NCBI GenBank assembly: GCA_937775205.1
Contig: CALKBX010000009.1
Location: 1-64,000, forward strand
DNA length: 64,000 bases
DNA from: an uncultured Verrucomicrobiae bacterium
GTDB lineage: Bacteria; Verrucomicrobiota; Verrucomicrobiia; Limisphaerales; UBA1100
Direction: 5' to 3'
Positions 17,301 through 25,141 of the stretch are shown here, one piece after another. Position 1 is the first letter of the stretch. Every line of letters begins with the position of its first letter. A program made the position numbers and the translations under genes. A model generated the notes under the pieces. It was given only the letters and a program-made list of their open reading frames with translations. It was not told the DNA's origin and made no database searches.

Positions 17301-18186
17301 TATGAAAATCCACACGTGGGCCGCCACCACCGGCCAGCCCCTCGAGTCTTTCAGCGGCCACACGGGCGCGGTGATGGCGCTAGTTTTTAATGGCGAGAAA
17401 TTCATCTCCGCCAGCGCCGACAAGACCGTCCGCGTCTGGAGCCCCGGCATCGAGTGGAAACTCGAGCGCACGCTCGGCATCGGCGACAACAACTCACCGC
17501 TCACCGACCGCGTGAACACCATCGATTTCAGTCCAGACGGTAAACAAATCGCCACCGGCAGCGGCGAGCCCAGTCGAGGCGGTGAAGTGCAAATCTGGAA
17601 CCTCGCTGACGGCAAGCTCATGAAAAACTTCGCCGAGGTTCACAGCGACAGCGTGCTCGGTCTCGAGTTTTCCAAGGACGGCAAATACATCGCCAGCGCC
17701 AGCGCGGACAAATTCGTGAAAGTCACCGACATCGCCACCGGCAAAGTGGTGCACAGCTTCGAGGGACACACCCACCACGCGCTGGGCGTCAGTTGGCTGC
17801 CGCACGGCCGCCAACTCGTCAGCGTCGGCGCAGACAAAAGCATCCGCCACTGGAACTTCGAGGCCGGCGAACGCATCCGCCAGCGCACCAATTTTGGCAA
17901 GGAAGTCACCTCCATCCACTACGTCGGCCTCAGCGAACAGGCGGTCGTCACCTCCGGTGACAAGACAGTGCGCCTCATCAACAGCAGCAACCTCAACGAC
18001 GCCCGCAGCTTCAGTGGCGGCACCGATTACATGTACGCCAGCGCCGCCACCCCCGACGGCAAAGTCATCCTAGCCGGCGGCCAAGACAGCACCCTCCGAA
18101 TCTGGAACCTAACCAACGGCCAATCCCTCGCCATCTTCGAAGCCCCGAAACCTCCGGTGGAGGAAGAGAAGGCGGAGAAAAAATAA
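14311..18186 (+). CDS. c-type heme WD40 protein with two coiled-coil inserts
   Basis: Exported 1291-residue protein. After a signal peptide (MKQTRILIVGAALVAGLLANSADA) there is a planctomycete-type cytochrome C domain (about 38-130) with heme motif CLACH and the usual DDPPMPPPENK loop. WD40 beta-propeller repeats follow (for example SFSGHTGAVMALVF, VRVWSPG). The propeller is interrupted twice. A first Ala/Thr/Lys coil spans about 370-648 (AQKQKPAETKLAAAK), and a second, more Lys/Asp-rich coil spans about 743-976. Repeats resume after each (GHSQPILALTR; PIRAIAFSADSQMVFTGGDD). Heme plus propeller suggests electron transfer coupled to protein binding on the cell surface or in the periplasm; the substrate is unknown. 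It ends the cluster, with about 510 bases before the next long ORF. Confidence 0.85.
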   Translation: MKQTRILIVGAALVAGLLANSADAAKKGPLPVSEIKRAKPVDFQSEILPFLRANCLACHNQTKAKADLILETPQDILEADAVVPGKPMESILFQLAAHLDDPPMPPPENKASAKSLNPQQLGLLKLWIAQGAKGVVKATRTVNWQPLPEGLNPIYSVAITPDGQYAAAGRANQIFIYHVPTKKLITRLTDPELLKDNKYKNGVSHRDLVHSLTFNQTGDLLASGGYREVKLWRRQPVKALRSFPLNTADAIIALSPDGQSLAVAEANNIRLINPNTGAAIKTLAGHKMPVSYVAFSPDNKQLLSGAADGTYHIWTIADGKYIAPKLQLVKPSKITAVTWTTDGKLLVTAHEDNLIRSWDLATAKTINATVAQALVAAKKTATDSLKLFTAADLTVKAAVIKAAAAKAIATKAATALTAATKDAATKNTAATNTKKAYDTAIAQKQKPAETKLAAAKMATTSATTAKTNADKALTTAKAATADAKKPFDIADAVAKTAEAKAKIIAADANKNPAEKQAATKTATDKRKLANIAKTALTQIQAKEKIAQTAVTTGATKLTQAQAAQKVTATALTNATVAVAKAKTTSDNAEKAAKTAATTAATTKTADTKAKADVLTTAKAIVDTKKIAAAAKVESDKTKATETAAAKAGLKPHKEMKGHSQPILALTRLPNHPTQILSGSRDGTVRHWDANTAQAIRSMAHGAPVFAIAISPDATKFASASENKTAKIWTASNGKQIAELRGQRDLKIDLAKKERHLAFAKREVTYHTNNLKAKTTARTKAAERLKKSDEAKKKAEGMPIASKKKILDDALAEKKKNEDAYNKLKADYDAEVKTFPELDTVAKTSEAAAAKAKTAAAKPNADKAKVAQDAAAKIATDKRMVANDSKIKRDKLNKDQAAAKKTLDATAKKVTTADTEYKKLEEPRVQAVNEFNLATKAKAKSDTEVAKADAGKKAADTDSKARETAVTTTKGTVTQAEKPIRAIAFSADSQMVFTGGDDMKIHTWAATTGQPLESFSGHTGAVMALVFNGEKFISASADKTVRVWSPGIEWKLERTLGIGDNNSPLTDRVNTIDFSPDGKQIATGSGEPSRGGEVQIWNLADGKLMKNFAEVHSDSVLGLEFSKDGKYIASASADKFVKVTDIATGKVVHSFEGHTHHALGVSWLPHGRQLVSVGADKSIRHWNFEAGERIRQRTNFGKEVTSIHYVGLSEQAVVTSGDKTVRLINSSNLNDARSFSGGTDYMYASAATPDGKVILAGGQDSTLRIWNLTNGQSLAIFEAPKPPVEEEKAEKK

Positions 18187-18279
18187 CCGCGCGCCTTGGA
18201 GTTGAAGGAGCAAAAAACTTTCGTAAGCGGAATTGAAGCGCGCGAAAAGGGAGAGCAAGCCCCAAGCCAAGTCCGGCGG

Positions 18280-18411
18280 CTAGATGACTTCGAACAATCT
18301 CAGCAGGATTACCACCTGCAAAATTAGCGTCATCACGCCCAGACACGTTCGCAGCAACTCCATCAGGTGATTGCACCGGTCCAAGCTATTCTCAATTTTC
18401 TTCAAGGTCAT
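18280..18411 (-). CDS. Possible 43-residue single-helix membrane protein
   Basis: A short ORF not in the track, reading MTLKKIENSLDRCNHLMELL then a hydrophobic stretch (LGVMTLILQVVILLRLF) and a stop at 18280. The arrangement is a polar amphipathic N-terminus and one C-terminal membrane helix. An AAGGAAGG lies ten bases before the ATG, a good ribosome binding site, although an overlapping nine-codon ORF also begins right after it. It sits alone between the WD40 cytochrome and the PQQ-type gene, on the opposite strand. I know of no named family; a chance ORF remains possible. Confidence 0.35.
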   Translation of the reverse strand: MTLKKIENSLDRCNHLMELLRTCLGVMTLILQVVILLRLFEVI

Positions 18412-18699
18412 TTGAAGTCATCCTTCCTTTGATACGGTTCACACTATAATATACCAGCAATCTTAGGAAAAAGAAACCGGCACTTTTGGTAAAATTTATA
18501 GGAAAATACCGTTTATTCAACAATTGTGAAGATTTTATTCCCATGAGAAACTTTCCCGGATTTGGTTTAAAACCACACAAAAACAGTGCTTAACTGACGT
18601 CCGTCATTTTTGATCGTATCTTATTCGCACATTATCCACATGAAAATTGTATAAAAAAGGGAGCTTTTCCTGTTTTACCTCACCCGATAGACTCGGCCT
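18412..18699. promoter_or_regulatory. AT-rich intergenic region with a possible promoter for the PQQ-type gene
   Basis: This stretch is clearly more AT-rich than its surroundings. TTGTATAAAAAA near 18647-18658 resembles a -10 box for the plus-strand gene at 18700, but no good -35 box stands at the right distance. No other ORF with support is seen. Confidence 0.3.
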
Positions 18700-19899
18700 A
18701 TGCGGCAACTTCTCGTTCTCCTCCTTTTGGCAAACTGCGCTCGTGCCGAGGATTGGCCGAACTGGCGCGGACCCCGGCACGATGGCATCTCGCGCGAGGC
18801 GTTGCCCAAGGCCGATTTTAGCAAAATTGCTTGGCGCGCGAAAATTGGCGTGGGGTTTTCCAGCATGGCCGTGGCCGATGGACGCGTGTTTGCGCTGGGC
18901 TGCACCGGCCAGCGCCGCGGCAATCTCGAAACCTTCGCTTGCCTCGATGCTGCCACCGGAAAAAAAATCTGGAGCGATACATATCCCGCCGCGCTTGTTG
19001 ACTACCTGCACGAAGGCGGCCCGTGTGCTTCGCCTACCGTGGATGGCAAACGTGTTTTTGGCCTCAGCAAATCCGGTCGGCTTGCTTGCTACAATGTGGC
19101 CGATGGCGAGAAACATTGGACTGTCGAACTGATGGCCAAGGCCGAACTGCCAAAGCCGCCCGAGTGGGGCTTCGCCGCTTCGCCGTTGGTGCTCGGCAAC
19201 ATGGTCATCGTTGAAGCCACCTTCACTTGCGCTTTGGACAAAACCACCGGCAAAGAAATCTGGCGCAGCAAAAAGTACAAACCCGCTTACGGCACGCCTG
19301 TCGCGTTTCAATTCAAGGACCGCTTATATATCGCCACGCTCAAGACCGACGGCCTCGTTATCCTCGATGCCCAAACCGGCAAGACTGTTGCCTTTCAGGA
19401 TTGGCGCACCTCCTTCCGCACTAACTCCACCACGCCCATCATCATTGGAAACAAAATTTTCATCTCCACCGGCTATCAGCGTGGCTGCGCGCTGTTCGAA
19501 TTCACCGGCAACGGACTGAAACAAATCTACACCAACAAACATCTCAGCAACCACATGAACAACTCCGTCGTGCTCGGCGATTTCATTTATGGCTTCGATG
19601 GCAATACCCACGGGCGTGTTCCCAAGCAAATCGTTTGCCTGCGCCTTGCCGATGGTGCCGTGCAATGGCGCAAGGACGGTTACCTCTGCGGCTCGCTGAT
19701 GGCTGTGCAAAACGAATTGCTCATCCTCGGCGAAAAAGGAAAACTCGCAATCGGCCCCGCCTCGCCCAAAGGCTTCACCCCCACCACCGAAGCCCAAATC
19801 CTTCAAGGCCGCTGCTGGACCGTCCCTGTTTTTTCCAACGGCCGCATCTACGCCCGCAACGCCGCCGGCACACTTGTTTGCGTGGACGCCCGCAAGTAG
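18700..19899 (+). CDS. PQQ-like beta-propeller repeat protein
   Basis: Secreted 399-residue protein of the PQQ-like (BamB/quinoprotein-like) beta-propeller group common in PVC bacteria. A short signal peptide (MRQLLVLLLLANCARA) precedes the family start EDWPNWRGPRHDGIS. Repeats carry the propeller pattern of DAATGKKIW, VADGEKHW and DKTTGKEIWRS blocks. There is no quinoprotein dehydrogenase catalytic region, so it is better read as a binding or scaffold protein than an enzyme. It stands alone, 120 bases before the DUF1592-type cytochrome gene, with its own upstream AT-rich region. Confidence 0.85.
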   Translation: MRQLLVLLLLANCARAEDWPNWRGPRHDGISREALPKADFSKIAWRAKIGVGFSSMAVADGRVFALGCTGQRRGNLETFACLDAATGKKIWSDTYPAALVDYLHEGGPCASPTVDGKRVFGLSKSGRLACYNVADGEKHWTVELMAKAELPKPPEWGFAASPLVLGNMVIVEATFTCALDKTTGKEIWRSKKYKPAYGTPVAFQFKDRLYIATLKTDGLVILDAQTGKTVAFQDWRTSFRTNSTTPIIIGNKIFISTGYQRGCALFEFTGNGLKQIYTNKHLSNHMNNSVVLGDFIYGFDGNTHGRVPKQIVCLRLADGAVQWRKDGYLCGSLMAVQNELLILGEKGKLAIGPASPKGFTPTTEAQILQGRCWTVPVFSNGRIYARNAAGTLVCVDARK

Positions 19900-20047
19900 A
19901 CTTTTAAATTTCTCCAATCTGCGTCGTAGGCTGGCGGGAAATTTGGGAGGGATAAAGGCGTTGGAGTGGAGTTTTTTGATCTTCTCTGGATCAGAATGGT
20001 GGGGTAATATTTTCTAGAAGATGAAAGCACTGATTCCGTCAGAAAAT

Positions 20048-23000
20048 ATGAACCGTTTCTCCAGGTTTCATTTCATGTTGCTCCTCGTAATCCACTTTGT
20101 TTCCTCAGCCGACGCAGCAGTCCCAGCTGAGAAAAACGGAGCCACTTTTCTGAAGACCAATTGCGTGAAATGCCATAATGCAGAAAAGCACAAGGGCGAT
20201 ATTCGGCTGGATCAGCTTGATTTGCGTGTGACTGGCGACAATCACGAATTGTGGAAAGAGGTTGTACATAACATTCAGCGGGGCGACATGCCGCCCAAGG
20301 ATGCCAAGCACCCCACGCAGGATGAACGTCGGGCGTTTCTTTCTGAGGCAATTGGAGCATTAACGAGGTACGAGGCGGACGCGAAGGGGCTGCGGGATCC
20401 CTTGACGCGCCTGACTAATAATCAGATCGCACATAGTCTCCAGGATTTATTAAAAACTCATGAGCATATTGCGGACCAGCTCATTGGTGACCCAATCGAC
20501 AAGTACGGCTTTTCCCGACAGGCAGAACTCGATCTTTCGGGTTCATACCTCAAGCTCTATACAGATGCGCTCGAACAGATCATCGAGCGGGCGATGCCAC
20601 CCATCAATCCAGTTCGGCCGGATGTGTTTCGCATCACTGGCAACGATTGGGAAAAATGCCATTGGGCGGGTGACAACTATCTTTACCTGGGGCATCGGCG
20701 ATTGTACGAAGGGCCAAAGTGGATCGGTGATGATTTCGAGATCCCGATACCACCCAAGCACGAATACCGAATGTTCCTACGTGAAAACAGGAGCAAGGGC
20801 AGATTTCGGATCAAGTTAACCTTACGCAATGAGCCGCCAACCGATGGGTATGGAGAGCATTTTCTGATCAAACCTGGATTAGCTATAGCCAAAGCGGTTC
20901 CCGGTCAGGAGGTGTTAAAAAATTCAGCCAAGCCACGCACCGTCCAAATCCCGGAGGCGGGCATCTACCAGGTGGATGTTTTCTTAAACCCGCCGAGAAA
21001 GGTGGCGGTCACCGCGGATGCTTCAAAATTACGGGAGGGATTGGTGGGTGCCTGGCGTTTAAACGGTGACACGCAGAGTGAATCCAAGCGCAAGGAATTG
21101 ACGGGCAAACTCGTGGGCGGCGCACAGTACCTTGATTCACCAATTGGCAAGGAAGGGAAGGCAATTTCCTTAGATGGGCATGATGATGCGTTGGTGATCC
21201 CGCGCAACCCCTTGATGGATGTGGGAAAAGGAAATTTTACCGTTGCGGCGTGGATTAACCCGAGCCAATTGCGACAAGGAGGCATTGTTTGTCTGGGCCG
21301 TTACAACTTGGTTCACGGATGGTATCTGGATATGCTGGATAAGGGCGTGTTGCGGATTGAGACAGTCAGTCCCGCCAATAAATTCAATGGGACCGTAGCT
21401 TCGAAACCAGGTATCATCCGGGTGAATACTTGGCAGCACGTGGCGGCGGTGGTGCGACGTGGGGAAAATCAAACACGATTGTACGTCAACGGTTTTGAGG
21501 TCGCCTCCGGAACCGTTGCTCCCACTAATTTGGACAATCCGACGGTGGCTTTGCACATTGGCCGGATACAGGGCTCACGGCTTTTCAAGGGGCAGATTGA
21601 TGAGGTCTGTTTTTACAAGCGAGCTCTGGACGTGAAGGAAATTCAGGCCCTCTTGGAATCGGGAAAACAATTCGTACGGGAACCCCTGGAATCACCGGAG
21701 GAACTGACCTTGAATTTGGGCGGCCGCGAATTTATCGGAACTATTCATCAACCGGCATTTTTGGGAGTTCGCTTACCAGCGGGGCCACTGCAGGTGAGCG
21801 CTCGCTATGGAGACGACTTAACCCCTTACCGGATAGTCCTTACGCCAATGCCTGCGAAGAGTGACCTTGCTATTCGATATAGAAAATTTGAACAACGGGG
21901 GACCGCTCGCACGCCGCAAGAAATCGGCGTGTACCTCGATCAGTCCGGCAAGCATCCTTACAAGTTGGTGGAGCCGATCACCGTCCCCGTCAAAGAAGGC
22001 CCGCAGCAATTTGAATTATTCGGCACCCTGGAAGATCATCTCGGCGTCGTTTCCGACCCCATTGTAGCCGAAGATCGAAGCCCCGGCTACTGGCTGAAGT
22101 TCCGCACGCTAACTATTGTAAATCATAACAAGCTCAAAGGATTTAAACTGCCTGCGCGATTTAATTGGACTGAACCAATTTATCTTGTGCGGCCCGATGA
22201 ACAATGGATCAAGGCGTTTGGCCATACTCACGGTTTAATTCCTTCGGCAAATGGAAACAACGGCACACACGGCAATGAAGCAAAAGGCCCCGCGGTATAT
22301 CCCGAGGCGATGAAAACACATGGCTACGTGGTTATCGAAAAGGTGGAGTTTGAAACGCCGTTTTCTGAAAGTTGGCCACCTCCCTCCCTTCAGCCATTCT
22401 TAACAGAGGATAAGCTAGAGCGAAAAGATATGACGGGCAAGTTGAAGGCATTCGCCGCAAAGGCTTGGCGTGGGCCGCTGACCAAGTCCGACACGATACA
22501 TATAGATAAGATATGGGCGGAAGAAATTAAGGCTAGTAGCAGTGACCTTGAAGCCCTGCGAAGCTCAATCGTTACAATCCTTAGCGACCCACGGTTTCTG
22601 TACCTGCGACAATCAAACAATTACGACTTAGTCTCCCGCTTGTCTTACTTCCTTTGGAACGGGCCACCGGATACGTCGTTGACCACGTTGGCCGGTGAGC
22701 AGGAACATCTTGATGATTTTAAAATTGAACAGCAGGTGGATCGACTGCTTGCCGACAAACGTGCGCGCCGATTTATTGAAGATTTTGTTGCGCAATGGAT
22801 CGATTTCACCCGATTGGATCAGATCGCGGTAGATCCGAATTACTACCCTTCATTCAAAGACCGTGGCATGCGAATCAGGGAATACATGAAACTGGAATGT
22901 GTCGAATTCTTTGCGCGCGTTCTTCACAAGGATGTGAGTTGCCTCAGTTTTCTTGAATCTGATTTCGTGATGGTGAACGAAACAATGGCTGAGCATTATG

Positions 23001-23662
23001 GGATCACTGGCGTCTTCACGCCGAGATTTGTGCGCGTTGCTGCGCCCAATGATCGAGGTGGCGGCGTATTGGCGCAGGCTGCGGTCATGCTGGCCCAATC
23101 CAATGGGCAGGATGCCCACGCGGTAAACCGTGGGGTTTGGATTCGTTCGCGACTACTGGGTGATCCGCCGTCCGATCCGCCACCGGATGTGGCTTCATTG
23201 CCGGAACCCTCCAGCGATGCCAAAGCCAGGGTCCCAGTATCAATCAAGCAAAGACTGGATTTGCACCTCAAGACAGGCACAACGTGTTACGACTGCCACA
23301 AAGATATCGACCCGTGGGGCATTGCCACCGAAGGCCTCGATGCGGTGGGCCTACTGCGAAGGACAATTAAAAAAGCTGGCCCAGTTGTTAAGAAAGTCAC
23401 GATTGACGAACAAGAGATCGACGGCCTTTTGCCGTTGAAAAAATTCCTTGTCGAACAGCGCCACAAGCAATTCGCTTATGGCTTTACCCGTCACATGCTT
23501 TCCTATGCTCTGGGCAGAACGCTCACGTTTCGCGATGAGCAGACTGTCCTGGCGCTACAATCGGAGTTCGAAAAAAGCGGATACAAAATGCGGAGCCTGA
23601 TCAAAGCGATTGTTACTTCAAGCGTTTTTAGGCAAGGAGCTAAATTAAAGACACAAGAATGA
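20048..23662 (+). CDS. DUF1592/DUF1588/DUF1585 c-type cytochrome with LamG domain
   Basis: Exported cytochrome-like protein of about 1204 residues, the second large PVC cytochrome type here. The ATG at 20048 was preferred over 20021 because it starts a standard signal peptide (MNRFSRFHFMLLLVIHFVSSADA). In order: a cytochrome segment with CVKCH (about 38), a DUF1587 region (LTRLTNNQIAHSLQDLL), a LamG/concanavalin-like domain at about 329-540 (GLVGAWRLNGD, LYVNGFEVASG), DUF1595, DUF1592 (LVSRLSYFLWNGPPD), DUF1588 with a second heme motif CYDCH (about 1079), and DUF1585 at the end. The LamG insert suggests carbohydrate or surface binding. It overlaps the DUF1552 gene by ATGA, the usual pairing for these families. 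Confidence 0.9.
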   Translation: MNRFSRFHFMLLLVIHFVSSADAAVPAEKNGATFLKTNCVKCHNAEKHKGDIRLDQLDLRVTGDNHELWKEVVHNIQRGDMPPKDAKHPTQDERRAFLSEAIGALTRYEADAKGLRDPLTRLTNNQIAHSLQDLLKTHEHIADQLIGDPIDKYGFSRQAELDLSGSYLKLYTDALEQIIERAMPPINPVRPDVFRITGNDWEKCHWAGDNYLYLGHRRLYEGPKWIGDDFEIPIPPKHEYRMFLRENRSKGRFRIKLTLRNEPPTDGYGEHFLIKPGLAIAKAVPGQEVLKNSAKPRTVQIPEAGIYQVDVFLNPPRKVAVTADASKLREGLVGAWRLNGDTQSESKRKELTGKLVGGAQYLDSPIGKEGKAISLDGHDDALVIPRNPLMDVGKGNFTVAAWINPSQLRQGGIVCLGRYNLVHGWYLDMLDKGVLRIETVSPANKFNGTVASKPGIIRVNTWQHVAAVVRRGENQTRLYVNGFEVASGTVAPTNLDNPTVALHIGRIQGSRLFKGQIDEVCFYKRALDVKEIQALLESGKQFVREPLESPEELTLNLGGREFIGTIHQPAFLGVRLPAGPLQVSARYGDDLTPYRIVLTPMPAKSDLAIRYRKFEQRGTARTPQEIGVYLDQSGKHPYKLVEPITVPVKEGPQQFELFGTLEDHLGVVSDPIVAEDRSPGYWLKFRTLTIVNHNKLKGFKLPARFNWTEPIYLVRPDEQWIKAFGHTHGLIPSANGNNGTHGNEAKGPAVYPEAMKTHGYVVIEKVEFETPFSESWPPPSLQPFLTEDKLERKDMTGKLKAFAAKAWRGPLTKSDTIHIDKIWAEEIKASSSDLEALRSSIVTILSDPRFLYLRQSNNYDLVSRLSYFLWNGPPDTSLTTLAGEQEHLDDFKIEQQVDRLLADKRARRFIEDFVAQWIDFTRLDQIAVDPNYYPSFKDRGMRIREYMKLECVEFFARVLHKDVSCLSFLESDFVMVNETMAEHYGITGVFTPRFVRVAAPNDRGGGVLAQAAVMLAQSNGQDAHAVNRGVWIRSRLLGDPPSDPPPDVASLPEPSSDAKARVPVSIKQRLDLHLKTGTTCYDCHKDIDPWGIATEGLDAVGLLRRTIKKAGPVVKKVTIDEQEIDGLLPLKKFLVEQRHKQFAYGFTRHMLSYALGRTLTFRDEQTVLALQSEFEKSGYKMRSLIKAIVTSSVFRQGAKLKTQE

Positions 23663-24966
23663 TGGCTAAGAGAATGAATATTAATCGACGTACATTTCTT
23701 CGCGGTGCTGGCGGTGTGGCCCTGAGTCTGCCGATTCTCGATTGCATGGCGTCCAATCCGGCAAGTGAAATGCCCAAGCGGCTCCTAGCGCTGTATGTGG
23801 GGCACGGATTCGCCCTGCATGGTGATTGGAGTTGGTACCCGAAATTGGTCGATGGCCAAATGCGCTTCGGCAAGTCAATGGAAGCCTTTAACCCGTTGGC
23901 TAAGCACGTTACCATTGTAAAAGGATTGGAGCATCCCCATTGCGTGAGTGCCGGCGGGCACAGTACCGCGGATTCATTCCTTACCGGCAGCAACCCCGCC
24001 GCAACGGTAAAAAGCTCGTCGTTGGACCAGGTTGCCGCGATGACCCACGGACATAAAACGCGTTACCCGAGTCTTGTGCTTGGGAATGAAGGAGGTTTGG
24101 GCGGCGAAGGGAGGTCGAACACGCTTTCTTACAATCAATTCGGCCGCGGCATTCCTTCCTCGAACAACTTGCGTGGATTGTATGACGGAATGTTTAATTC
24201 CGATCCGCAACTCCAAAAAGGGCAACGTTCGCGACTGGCATCCGACAAGCGTAGGCTCGATCGCGTTCTGGAGTCTTACCGCGAGATGAAACGCAAGCTC
24301 GGACGCGACGATTCGCAGAAGCTGGAGCACTACCTGCACGCATTGCGAGATGTGGAGAAAGAGATCGAGCGCATGGAGCGCTGGACGGCAACTCCCAAGC
24401 CAAAGGTGCCCACAGACGAGTTGGCCCTTAACGCCTCCGTGCAAGATCCGGCGGCTTTCATCCGCACGATGTACAACCTCATCTATCTGGCGTTCAAGAC
24501 AGATTCAACCCGTTATGCGACCTACATGCTGCAGAGCATGAACAGCAGCAAGTGGGACAACATTCCGATCGCTCTCGGGCTCGGAGTCACCCACCATCTG
24601 CTGGCCCACAACGCGCTACAAGGAGGTGGGAATCTGGTTAAACTTGGCAAGTACGACAAGTTCCAGGCAGACCTTCTGGCAGAGTTCATCACTAAGCTGG
24701 CGAACACACCTGAGGGTGAAGGAACGATGCTCGACAATACGGTTGTGCTCTACGGCAGCAGCAACAGCCAGACGCACGTCAACACCAACTATCCTATGAT
24801 GTTAGTGGGAGGCAAAAAACTTGGTCTCAAACAGGGTGCGTTTCATGGTTTTGGAAAAAAAGCACCGCCACTGTCCAACCTCTACCTAACGCTGATAAAA
24901 GCACTGGAAGTCCCCGCCCAGAAATTCTCCGACAGCAACGGAACCATTCGAGAAATCATCGCTTGA
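23659..24966 (+). CDS. DUF1552 family Tat-exported protein
   Basis: Secreted 435-residue protein of the DUF1552 family, the regular partner of DUF1592-type cytochromes. The biochemical role is unknown; the fold is thought to be related to DUF1501. The Tat signal is NRRTFLRGAGGVALSL. Conserved regions include GHGFALHGDWSWYP and VVLYGSSNSQTHVN. The start overlaps the cytochrome stop by four bases (ATGA), implying translational coupling. A second ATG follows immediately (MMAKRM), so the true start may be three bases later. tRNA-Arg follows after 43 bases. Confidence 0.9.
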   Translation: MMAKRMNINRRTFLRGAGGVALSLPILDCMASNPASEMPKRLLALYVGHGFALHGDWSWYPKLVDGQMRFGKSMEAFNPLAKHVTIVKGLEHPHCVSAGGHSTADSFLTGSNPAATVKSSSLDQVAAMTHGHKTRYPSLVLGNEGGLGGEGRSNTLSYNQFGRGIPSSNNLRGLYDGMFNSDPQLQKGQRSRLASDKRRLDRVLESYREMKRKLGRDDSQKLEHYLHALRDVEKEIERMERWTATPKPKVPTDELALNASVQDPAAFIRTMYNLIYLAFKTDSTRYATYMLQSMNSSKWDNIPIALGLGVTHHLLAHNALQGGGNLVKLGKYDKFQADLLAEFITKLANTPEGEGTMLDNTVVLYGSSNSQTHVNTNYPMMLVGGKKLGLKQGAFHGFGKKAPPLSNLYLTLIKALEVPAQKFSDSNGTIREIIA

Positions 24967-25009
24967 GCAGACTTCCCAAATCCAGCCCCCTGCGGCAAGA
25001 TGCCTCCGT

Positions 25010-25086
25010 GCTCCCGTAGCTCAGCTGGATAGAGCGAGGGTTTCCTAAACCTTAGGTCGAAGGTTCGAATCCTTCCGGGAGTGCCA
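25010..25086 (+). tRNA. tRNA-Arg (anticodon CCU), CCA encoded
   Basis: A full cloverleaf can be drawn. The acceptor arms are GCTCCCG and CGGGAGT, with a G-U closing pair. The D stem is GCTC/GAGC, and the anticodon stem is AGGGT/ACCTT around loop TTCCTAA with anticodon CCT. The T arm is GAAGG-TTCGAAT-CCTTC. A discriminator G is followed by genomic CCA at 25084-25086. It reads AGG codons. It stands alone between the DUF1552 gene and the convergent nagA. Confidence 0.95.
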
Positions 25087-25104
25087 AATTTCTTACGCCA
25101 AAAA

Positions 25105-25133
25105 AACCTTGGCGGCTTTGCACCTTGGCGGTT
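25105..25133. repeat. Short dispersed repeat (CCTTGGCGG twice)
   Basis: Two direct CCTTGGCGG units 16 bases apart lie between the tRNA and nagA. The complementary unit CCGCCAAG occurs again in the tandem repeat at 34542. These look like members of one small intergenic repeat family. Confidence 0.45.
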
Positions 25134-25141
25134 CAAAGGCC

